Shown: positions 1 through 6,788 of the stretch, in pieces
How the letters are laid out: every line of letters starts with the position of its first letter
Numbering within the stretch: the first letter of the stretch is position 1
From: Leptolyngbya sp. PCC 7375
Lineage (GTDB): Bacteria; Cyanobacteriota; Cyanobacteriia; Phormidesmidales; Phormidesmidaceae
DNA: 64,000 nt
Reading direction: 5' to 3'
Assembly: GCF_000316115.1 (NCBI RefSeq)
Contig: NZ_JH993797.1
Coordinates: forward strand, 2,032,486-2,096,485
The notes under the pieces: generated by a model
Seen by the model: only the letters and a program-made list of their open reading frames with translations
What the model was told of the DNA's origin: nothing
The model's database searches: none
Position numbers and translations under genes: made by a program

Positions 1-1703
1 GTTCCCCATTCTGCTAACTGTCCTCGATCCATGACATAGATACAGTGGGCATTGCGTACCGTTGATAACCGATGGGCAATGGCAATGGTGGTGCGATCGC
101 AGGTGATCTTTTCTAGCGAGCGCTGAATTGCCGCCTCAGTTTCGTTATCCACCGCCGATGTGGCCTCATCCAAGATTAGAATCGGTGGGTCTTTTAGCAA
201 TGCACGGGCAATGGCCAAACGCTGACGCTGACCGCCTGAGAGTTTCTGGCCGCGCTCACCGACGATGGTGTCATACCCTTGGGGCAACTGCTCAATGAAA
301 TCATTGGCTTCAGCTAGTTTGGCCGCTTTCTCAATCTCAGCAGACGTTGCACTAAAGCTGCCATAGGCAATATTCTCAGCCACCGTTCCATGGAATAAAA
401 ACACATCTTGACTGACTAAACCAATGGCTCGGCGTAAATCATCTAGATGTAGCTGCCGCAAATCGTGACCATCAAGGCTGATCTGCCCATTGCTGATTTC
501 ATAAAAGCGCAGCAAAAGTTTGACTAGGGTACTCTTTCCGGAACCCGTCGCACCGACAATCGCCGTTGTTTTACCGGCAGGCACTTTCAGAGTTAGGTGT
601 TCTACCACCGGCAGGCGATCATGATAAGCAAAGGTCACATCCTTAAATGCAATATCGCCACGCACATTACTAACGGGCAACCGATAATCCCCAGGGCGAA
701 TAGCCACAGGCGTATCCAGCAAATCCATCACCCGATCGATGGAGGCCATGGCACGCCGATACTGATCCAGGGTTTCGCCTAAACGAGTCAAAGGCCACAG
801 CAACCGCTGCGTGAGAAATACCAACACACTATAGGTACCCACAGCCAGGTTGCCAGCCACTGCTTCTAAACCTCCATATAGCAGGGTGGCCGTAAATCCG
901 ATCAAAATCAGAATACGGATCAGGGGAATAAATGCAGAACTGAGCGCAATCGCTCCACGATTACTCTGACGATAGGCTTCGCTATCTGCTGCTACCCGCT
1001 GATTTTCATAGGCCTCAGCTGTGTAGCTTTTAATAGTGGCAATGCCTGTTAGGTTATTGGCCAGACGACCATTCAATAAACCTACACGCTCTCGTACCTC
1101 AGCGTAGCGGGGGGCTAGATATTTTTGAAATGCGATCGCACCCCACACAATAAACGGCATGGGCAACATCGCCAGCCAAGCTACCTTAGGAGCCATAACA
1201 AAAAAAGCTCCACCAATCAGTAGCACAGTGGTCACCACCTGCAGGACTTCGTTTGCCCCGCGATCCAAAAACCGCTCCAGCTGATTGATGTCGTCATTGA
1301 GAATAGACATCAAGCCACCCGAGCTGCGCTCCTCAAAAAAGGCTAGTTCCAAGGACTGAAGATGGGTATAGGCATCTAAGCGCAGATCATGCTGAATCGA
1401 TTGGGCCAAGTTGCGCCACAGCCAGTTATAGGCATATTCAAACGCTGATTCTAAAGCCCAAACAATCACCGTTAGTACTGATAGCCATACAAACTGCCCA
1501 CGAATGCTCGCCACACCCCAGTTGGCAATGAGTGAATCCTGCTGTTTAACCACCACATCCACCGCTAGACCAATGAGTACTGGCGGGGCCAAATCAAATA
1601 GTTTATTGAGAACTGAGGCTGAACTGGCCAGCCAAATTCGTCGGCGATAGCGACGACCGTAGGTCAACAAACGTTGGAGTGGGTAGGTCATAATCCCTGA
1701 CAT
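1..1703 (-). CDS. ABC transporter, fused permease and ATPase (MsbA/lipid-exporter-like), C-terminus cut by window edge
   Basis: This is a half-transporter with an N-terminal six-helix export domain (roughly residues 1-320) followed by a nucleotide-binding domain. The translated minus strand shows Walker A (GATGSGKST, near residue 385), the signature LSGGQRQR, Walker B plus D-loop (ILILDEATSAVD) and the H-loop (AHRLSTV), so the ATPase looks active. It probably exports a lipid or other hydrophobic compound across the inner membrane as a dimer; the substrate cannot be read from sequence. About 567 residues are visible, so only the last 15-30 residues should be missing at the left edge. ATG at 1703 and an in-frame ATG at 1691 are both possible starts, and neither has a strong ribosome site. 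Family assignment is firm; substrate is unknown. Confidence 0.88.
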   Translation of the reverse strand, partial: MSGIMTYPLQRLLTYGRRYRRRIWLASSASVLNKLFDLAPPVLIGLAVDVVVKQQDSLIANWGVASIRGQFVWLSVLTVIVWALESAFEYAYNWLWRNLAQSIQHDLRLDAYTHLQSLELAFFEERSSGGLMSILNDDINQLERFLDRGANEVLQVVTTVLLIGGAFFVMAPKVAWLAMLPMPFIVWGAIAFQKYLAPRYAEVRERVGLLNGRLANNLTGIATIKSYTAEAYENQRVAADSEAYRQSNRGAIALSSAFIPLIRILILIGFTATLLYGGLEAVAGNLAVGTYSVLVFLTQRLLWPLTRLGETLDQYRRAMASIDRVMDLLDTPVAIRPGDYRLPVSNVRGDIAFKDVTFAYHDRLPVVEHLTLKVPAGKTTAIVGATGSGKSTLVKLLLRFYEISNGQISLDGHDLRQLHLDDLRRAIGLVSQDVFLFHGTVAENIAYGSFSATSAEIEKAAKLAEANDFIEQLPQGYDTIVGERGQKLSGGQRQRLAIARALLKDPPILILDEATSAVDNETEAAIQRSLEKITCDRTTIAIAHRLSTVRNAHCIYVMDRGQLAEWG

Positions 1704-2225
1704 CTAAGGATAGAAGGAAACATCAATATTTCCAGTTCCTCCATTGTGAACTATCACCGCTGCAGCTTAATGACATGAGTTGACCTAAATCGATGGCCCC
1801 ATCTATCAAAACAACGACAGCAGTCCTAAAACAACGACAGCAGTCCGGATACCTTATTTGAAGGCTTTAAGAAGATCGCCATAGCTTGACCCTGAAATCC
1901 AAACTTTTTAGGTATTCTCCTTAGACAGGTGCTACACATTAACTACCCGTAGAGGTCTATCTGCATCGAGATTCTTGGCAGCTTTCTTGGATAGACCGCG
2001 AATAGAGGTCTAGGTTTACGACCTAGCTCACAAGTTTTTTATAGTCAAACGTTATCCCCATTTAAAATCAGCGTCTCAATTTTGCTTTTGCCAAATTTGG
2101 CTTTGGTACAGGCTTGTCAGCTAACGCCAAAGTCAAACTTGGTTTAGACAAAGCTCTCGCCCAGTATTTACTAGGGCGATAGTTACCAATTTAAAAATTT
2201 CCAACCCTCAAAACACCCAAGCTCT
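1704..2225. other. Intergenic region with a 20-bp tandem duplication, small hairpins and a startless coding-like frame
   Basis: This 522-bp gap lies between two divergent genes and must hold their promoters. A 19-bp sequence (AAAACAACGACAGCAGTCC) occurs twice at 1808-1826 and 1828-1846, period 20. Between about 1950 and 2040, GGTCTATC pairs with a later GATAGACC, and CTAGGT-TTACG-ACCTAG forms a hairpin followed some 10 nt later by six T residues, which could end a short transcript. A perfect 12-bp palindrome (GCCAAATTTGGC) lies at 2090-2101. A 38-codon frame at 2066-2182 reads like protein but has no ATG. None of these is assigned a function. Confidence 0.4.
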
Positions 2226-2999
2226 ATGGAAACTCCTTTTGAGATTCGCTATAACAATATCAAGCTACAGGTAGAAAGACTTTACAAAAGCGCCGATCAA
2301 ACCATTAAACCTCACTTTCCAGGCCTAGAAGATATCTCATTCACCCTCAGAGGCGGAGAATGTGTTCACTTACATAGTTACGTACCGTCCGCCAACAGAT
2401 TATTACTCGATACGCTGAGTGGTCATTTTCGCATTGATGCTGGGGCCATTTGGGTTGATCACCAGGGACAATGGCTAAACTTACCCCAACTATCCCAGCG
2501 GCAAACAGGCGCAATTCAAGCCCGCACTATCGGCCATCTAGGGTGCAGCGAAACACTACGGGCAGAATCCATCGTGATGGATTGTGTCTCCAAGCCATTC
2601 CTTAACCTCGGACTTTCTCGCGTTCAAGCCGAAGGACAAAGTCGACATGTTTTAGATTGGGTGGGTTTACCTCGACGGCTATGGCACCAAGCACCTAAGC
2701 ACCTGACCTTAGCTGAACTACATCAAGTTAATCTGGCTCGTACATTTGCCATCGATTACAGCGTGATTGTGATTGATTTGCCCATCAATCATTTAGATCT
2801 AGACAATCAAAGGCGTCTGATGCAGCTGATTGAGTATCGCAAGGCTCAGAATACTTGTTTTATTGGCAGTTTCAATGACGATGATTTGCGTCAACAAATT
2901 TGCGATCGCAACCTCTCCATTCACGTTCCCACACCTATTTTCAGTGACCCAGCACCTACTCACGCAGCAGCAAGTAATATAGCTGCCCACTCGTATTAA
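2226..2999 (+). CDS. PhnL-like ABC ATPase homologue with all nucleotide-binding motifs lost
   Basis: The 257-residue protein aligns by eye along its length with PhnL, the ABC-ATPase-like subunit of the carbon-phosphorus lyase complex: GGECVHLH before the P-loop, AGAIWVDHQGQW, TIGHLG, LNLGL, GLPRRLWH, VNLART and DYSVIVIDLP all fall in register. Each ATP-handling motif is degenerate. The Walker A lysine is Asn57 in SYVPSANR, the Q-loop glutamine is Cys107, the signature is replaced by LTLAELHQ (161-168), Walker B keeps Asp184 but the catalytic Glu is Leu185, and the switch His is Asn217. It cannot bind ATP in the usual way, so a scaffold or ligand-binding role is possible. No other phn gene is in the window. 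The last 44 bp overlap the convergent mltA. Homology is my inference from remembered PhnL motifs. Confidence 0.6.
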   Translation: METPFEIRYNNIKLQVERLYKSADQTIKPHFPGLEDISFTLRGGECVHLHSYVPSANRLLLDTLSGHFRIDAGAIWVDHQGQWLNLPQLSQRQTGAIQARTIGHLGCSETLRAESIVMDCVSKPFLNLGLSRVQAEGQSRHVLDWVGLPRRLWHQAPKHLTLAELHQVNLARTFAIDYSVIVIDLPINHLDLDNQRRLMQLIEYRKAQNTCFIGSFNDDDLRQQICDRNLSIHVPTPIFSDPAPTHAAASNIAAHSY

Positions 3000-4107
3000 T
3001 CAATCCAGCCTGTTCTCCAGCATTAGTGCCCGTACCCACAAAAATATCCACACGACCAGGACCGCGAATCGCACCGCCCGTATCCTGATCCAGCACATAG
3101 CGATTCATCGCCATGGACTGCCAGCTATCTGCGGTGGTGGGCACCGGCAGGTTTAAACTAATCAAAGCCAAAGCCCCCGGCGGCATCAGTGTCTTGTCTG
3201 TAGCAATAGAACGACCTGCCGTCACAGGTACATTCAGATTACCCATGGGAGGGGATCCCCCAGTTGCCTTGAAAAATACAAACCGATCATTCTGGGGCAA
3301 GTAGCGATCAAGCGCCTCTGGATGTTGCTCAAAATAGTCAAGCAACACCGGCAGAGTTAACTCTGCCTCCGCCACAATGCCATCATCAATCAAAGCTCTG
3401 CCAATGCTCGCGTAGGGGTAATCCGTACGGCCAGCGTAGCCCACTGACATGACTGAGCCATCGGTTAACTGTAGTCGGGCTGACCCCTGCACCTGCACCA
3501 AAAACGCTTCCAGACGATCTTGCAGCCAGACTAACTCTAGACCCGCTAAAGGCCCCTTCTCTCCCTGTAAGCCATCCATTCCTTCTAAATCAGAGCGGGT
3601 GGGATGGGGCAATGGCCAGGTGTCTAGATCCGTAGGTCGGCCATACAAGGGATAGCGATATGCCGCTGTGGGTATCGCACTGGCCCTATATGTGGGCTCA
3701 AAGTAACCGGTAAAGTCCACCTGACCATTGTCATCACTCCCAATCGACCGATAAAAGTCAAATTCTCGTCGAACAGACTGCTGAAGCTGCTGCGCTGAAT
3801 GACTAGTGGCTACCAACTCACGGAAACGCACTAAACTACGCTGTACCCGTTCTCGAGTAATACTTGACACTGGATACTCTTCGTAGGCTGTCACTGCAGC
3901 CTCTGTCTCTAAATAATCCAGGCTATAGTCAACAGCTTGAAGTAATCGGCTACGATCCTGCCCAAACTGAGCGTCGTACCCCAAACATAGCTCCGGGACA
4001 AACTCGACATGGCAGTTAACCAAGTCTAACGGCACTGCCGCTGTCGACATCGGGGCACACACCACAGTAGTGACCAGAACCGTACGGAGCCACCGCCCAC
4101 TTAGCAT
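2956..4107 (-). CDS. mltA: Membrane-bound lytic murein transglycosylase A
   Basis: MltA cleaves the MurNAc-GlcNAc bond of peptidoglycan to leave a 1,6-anhydro end, acting in the periplasm. The protein shows the MltA domain (FTGYFEP, then VQVQGSARLQLTDG) and the C-terminal 3D domain with DTGGAIRGPGRVDIFVGTG, which holds the catalytic Asp of the family. A signal peptide precedes it. I prefer the ATG at 4107, with AGGTGG about nine bases upstream and a signal sequence directly after it; a GTG at 4137 would add ten residues and overlap the upstream gene by 17 bp. It follows the small gene at 4121-4375 and is probably co-transcribed with it. Its 3' end overlaps the convergent PhnL-like gene by 44 bp. 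Confidence 0.9.
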   Translation of the reverse strand: MLSGRWLRTVLVTTVVCAPMSTAAVPLDLVNCHVEFVPELCLGYDAQFGQDRSRLLQAVDYSLDYLETEAAVTAYEEYPVSSITRERVQRSLVRFRELVATSHSAQQLQQSVRREFDFYRSIGSDDNGQVDFTGYFEPTYRASAIPTAAYRYPLYGRPTDLDTWPLPHPTRSDLEGMDGLQGEKGPLAGLELVWLQDRLEAFLVQVQGSARLQLTDGSVMSVGYAGRTDYPYASIGRALIDDGIVAEAELTLPVLLDYFEQHPEALDRYLPQNDRFVFFKATGGSPPMGNLNVPVTAGRSIATDKTLMPPGALALISLNLPVPTTADSWQSMAMNRYVLDQDTGGAIRGPGRVDIFVGTGTNAGEQAGLINTSGQLYYLLLRE

Positions 4108-4120
4108 CACCGCCGGCCAC

Positions 4121-4375
4121 CTAAAACCGCTCGACACTAGAACTAAACTGTGGTTCTACACGAATTGCCACTAGTCTAGAGGGACGAATCACCATATATT
4201 CACCAGGATTAATCTCTGGCAATGGCACCTTAATAAAGTCGTCCGAAGAGGACTTGGGCATTAGCTCATTGCTATACCACTTTTGAAAATCTTGAATCGA
4301 TGAAAACCTTACTTCCTCATGATGGCCGCCATCAAAAAGTAGATGGACAATAAATTCGCTTGGTTTCCTGGGCAT
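4121..4375 (-). CDS. Conserved cyanobacterial hypothetical protein, 84 aa
   Basis: I do not recognise a function. The product is small and soluble, with no signal or membrane segment, and has alternating strands and a helix (the VRFSSIQDFQKWY stretch) that suggest a compact fold. It begins with ATG at 4375 and ends 13 bp before the preferred mltA start, so the two probably form an operon. The protein reads as genuine coding sequence rather than a chance frame, with balanced composition and a sensible start. Confidence 0.65.
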   Translation of the reverse strand: MPRKPSEFIVHLLFDGGHHEEVRFSSIQDFQKWYSNELMPKSSSDDFIKVPLPEINPGEYMVIRPSRLVAIRVEPQFSSSVERF

Positions 4376-4559
4376 AACGGCTCGTCGATTTAAATCATCG
4401 CCCTATTATGGACCTCCAGCTGTCAAAAATTGCATCTAAAACGATACGAATACTTACAAAATATTGGCCGACTCTCTGGTGTTCTATAAATGGCGGTAGA
4501 GTTTATCTGTATTTTTGGTCCTGGTTCTGTCCCATAAATAGCCATACTCTTTAAACTTC

Positions 4560-5084
4560 ATGTTGCGTAAAGTTTCCATAGCCATCGGTGCTCTTTTGCT
4601 CATCGGGCTGCTTGTTGTGGGTGGCTGTCAGCTCACCCAATCTAAGGCATCCTTACCAAGCGACACTGCTAAATGGGAGCAAATTGAAGAGCAAACACCC
4701 GCAGTCGCTGTTGACAAGAAAGCTGTTATTAACGGCGGTGAGTTCAACAAGTTCTTTCCCACAGCTAATGGATTTGAGCGGGTCTACACTCAAGAAAAAG
4801 ACGGCTTTGCTGAAGCCAAGCTAAAGCAAGATGGCAATACGTTAGCAATGCTATCGGTATCAGATACCGCCTCTAATCCAAGCGCCACCCTTAAATATCA
4901 AAATAGCGATCGCACCCTTGCAGGCTATCCCTTAGTCGAAGTTGGCAGTACCGCCAGCAGCCTACTAGTATCTGATCGATTACAAGTAAAAGTCCTCTCT
5001 CGAGACACAGATTTCACCCCCTCTGATCGGGAAGCTTGGCTAGAAAAGTTTGATCTTGATGGTCTTGCTAAACTCGTCAACTAA
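4560..5084 (+). CDS. Putative lipoprotein, 174 aa
   Basis: The N-terminus is a lipoprotein signal: a positive start (MLRK), a hydrophobic stretch to residue 21, and a lipobox VVGGC with the lipidated Cys near residue 23. The rest is hydrophilic and should lie in the periplasm or thylakoid lumen, anchored to a membrane. The mature part contains NGGEFNKFFP and EREAWLEKFDL-like stretches but no domain that I recognise. It is followed 32 bp later by the unknown gene at 5117 on the same strand, so the two may be co-transcribed. The 5' leader (4480-4559) shares short blocks with the leader of the pentapeptide gene at 24925. Function unknown. Confidence 0.75.
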   Translation: MLRKVSIAIGALLLIGLLVVGGCQLTQSKASLPSDTAKWEQIEEQTPAVAVDKKAVINGGEFNKFFPTANGFERVYTQEKDGFAEAKLKQDGNTLAMLSVSDTASNPSATLKYQNSDRTLAGYPLVEVGSTASSLLVSDRLQVKVLSRDTDFTPSDREAWLEKFDLDGLAKLVN

Positions 5085-5116
5085 TATCGCCTGCGCCATC
5101 ATACAAGGACATCAAC

Positions 5117-6004
5117 ATGAGCAAGTCGATTTATGAGCTAGTCAACGAGTTACCTCAGAAAAATCTCACGATTTTTGCCCTCCGTTCCCTTGATAAGGTA
5201 CTGCCTGGAGAATGGGAGAACATTGTCGGTTTCGAAAATACTATCCGACAGGTTACTGGAGAGAGTGACACGGCTCTAATTGAACAAATTGGTGCACGGG
5301 CTATTCAGCTCTATAACGATAAGTCTGAAGGATACCAAAGAGCCATGTGGCTCTATCAAACCATTGACTCTACAGGGCGTGCTTTAGGCCAAGCGGCTTT
5401 GGCCAATAAAATGACAGAAAATGTCCGCTTTCTGTCCATTGTCAATCGCCTCACACCCAAGGCTGACAAAGCTCAGACCATCGATCTGTGCATGAAGCTA
5501 GTGACTGAAATCGTTGCTTTCTGCAAAATCAATGGCATCCCTGGCGACAGCGTGGGTGATTTTGTTAAAGCACTGGGAGATTATGGCGGTGAGTCGTTGA
5601 TCCGGATGGCCGCGCTAGTATGTTTTGACGGTCTCGTTCCCCTAGGCCCTAACTTTATTAAGCAAACCGAAACTGTCTTAGGAAATCTCACCCCTAAAGA
5701 CTTGGATAACAATCCAGCGTTTAAAGCCATTAAGGAAGCGGTGCCTGGCGCTAAAACAGCTGACCAGCTCACATTTATTGGTGCGAGCTTTGAGTCAGTC
5801 AAAGGCTGGATGGGCAATTTTGTTGAATCTAAAGGCATCACGCCTCAAAGTGTAGTCGCTAATCTCAAAACATTTGTGGATATAGCTGACGACAAAATGG
5901 ACTACTTTGGTGCCTTTCTAGATATTTCCATCAACTATTATGAGCACACGGGTGTTCAGACCCTAACTCGTCGGCTCGTTGAACGAGCTGTTGCTGAAAT
6001 TTAA
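5117..6004 (+). CDS. Unknown soluble helical protein, 295 aa
   Basis: I do not recognise this protein. It starts at ATG 5117 with AAGGA about nine bases upstream. It has no signal peptide or membrane span, is rich in predicted helix, and has no obvious catalytic motif or metal site. It lies between a lipoprotein gene and a DUF2237 gene on the same strand, with gaps of 32 and 10 bp, so the three probably form an operon. Because the flanking proteins are also of unknown role, the context does not reveal a job. The codon use and clean frame argue for a real gene. Confidence 0.7.
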   Translation: MSKSIYELVNELPQKNLTIFALRSLDKVLPGEWENIVGFENTIRQVTGESDTALIEQIGARAIQLYNDKSEGYQRAMWLYQTIDSTGRALGQAALANKMTENVRFLSIVNRLTPKADKAQTIDLCMKLVTEIVAFCKINGIPGDSVGDFVKALGDYGGESLIRMAALVCFDGLVPLGPNFIKQTETVLGNLTPKDLDNNPAFKAIKEAVPGAKTADQLTFIGASFESVKGWMGNFVESKGITPQSVVANLKTFVDIADDKMDYFGAFLDISINYYEHTGVQTLTRRLVERAVAEI

Positions 6005-6014
6005 ATCTAAGGCT

Positions 6015-6380
6015 ATGGCAATTGTAAAAAACGTTCTGGGTGACAATCTACAGATATGTTGCACCAGTCCGATGACAGGATTTTACCGTGACGGTACTTG
6101 TAATACAGGACCGAACGATTTAGGCGCTCATGTCGTTTGCGCTGAAGTCACAGAAGAGTTTTTGACTTACACCAAGGCTCAGGGTAATGATCTGAGTACA
6201 CCCATGCCCATGTACAAATTTCCTGGCCTCAAGCCCGGCGATCGCTGGTGCCTGTGTGCTAGCCGCTGGAAAGAAGCCCATGATGCCGGTGTGGCCCCCA
6301 AAGTGGTGTTAGCCGCAACCCATGAAGCTGCTTTACAAATAGTTTCCCTTGAAATTCTGCAAAAACACGCTACCGAGTAA
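6015..6380 (+). CDS. DUF2237 family protein
   Basis: The protein carries the DUF2237 pattern: SPMTGFYRDGTC, GPNDLGAHVVCA, TEEFL, GNDLSTP, FPGLKPGDRWCLCASRW and APKVVLAATHE. The conserved cysteines, including the CLC of the RWCLC motif, are all present. The biochemical role of the family is unknown. ATG 6015 is taken as the start because family members begin just before the NVLG motif; an upstream ATG at 5979 would overlap the previous gene by 26 bp. The length of 121 residues fits the family. Confidence 0.88.
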   Translation: MAIVKNVLGDNLQICCTSPMTGFYRDGTCNTGPNDLGAHVVCAEVTEEFLTYTKAQGNDLSTPMPMYKFPGLKPGDRWCLCASRWKEAHDAGVAPKVVLAATHEAALQIVSLEILQKHATE

Positions 6381-6396
6381 CTATTAATTATTTTGG

Positions 6397-6420
6397 AATG
6401 TGCAGACGTTACATGCAACG
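6397..6420. repeat. Palindromic REP-like repeat, copy 1 (downstream of moaD)
   Basis: The 24-bp sequence here differs by one base from 6753-6776. Its core CAGACGTT-ACATGC-AACGCC is an imperfect inverted repeat of the type AGACGTT...AACGTCT, which is scattered in many cyanobacterial genomes. The two copies flank moaD in the same orientation. This copy lies just past the stop codons of the convergent DUF2237 and moaD genes, where a hairpin could help end transcription. Confidence 0.65.
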
Positions 6421-6434
6421 CCTTTTCCACAGCC

Positions 6435-6683
6435 CTAACCCCCACTAACAGGTGGAATTAAAACAACTTCATCACCATTGCTGAGGGGAGTATCGGCTTC
6501 AACAAACTTGAGGTTAATGCCAAAACGCGTGAGGCCTTGCCATTTTTTTAGATCCGGGTATTGATTGCAGATGCGATCGCACAATTCCCTAACCGTTATC
6601 CCCTCAGGCAACTCCATTGTCATTTCAGGACATCCCAAAACATCCTGATATACCGCAAACAGCTTTAAGGTAATGGAAATCAT
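6435..6683 (-). CDS. moaD: Molybdopterin synthase sulfur-carrier subunit MoaD (ThiS/MoaD family)
   Basis: The 82-residue product has the ubiquitin-like fold signature of MoaD: an N-terminal strand (ITLKLFAVYQDVLG), a middle LPEGITVREL segment and the C-terminal NGDEVVLIPPVSGG. It ends exactly in Gly-Gly, whose carboxylate is thiolated and delivers sulfur to the molybdenum cofactor precursor in the MoaE active site. MoaD length is usually about 80 residues. No other moa gene lies in the window. ThiS is the alternative, but LFAVYQDVLG and PPVSGG favour MoaD. Confidence 0.85.
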   Translation of the reverse strand: MISITLKLFAVYQDVLGCPEMTMELPEGITVRELCDRICNQYPDLKKWQGLTRFGINLKFVEADTPLSNGDEVVLIPPVSGG

Positions 6684-6752
6684 TCCCGTTACTCACCCTA
6701 TCGTTCATTTCCATAGATTCTAAAATATACGGGAATAAACTGCCTTTTGGCC

Positions 6753-6779
6753 AATGTACAGACGTTACATGCAACGTCT
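6753..6779. repeat. Palindromic REP-like repeat, copy 2 (between moaD and the chemotaxis kinase)
   Basis: AGACGTT-ACATGC-AACGTCT forms perfect seven-base arms at 6760-6779. The 24 bases at 6753-6776 match 6397-6420 at 23 positions. The copy begins 9 bp after the stop codon of the last gene of the pix-type operon, a position where the hairpin may terminate that long transcript. Confidence 0.7.
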
Positions 6780-6788
6780 CACCAAAAC

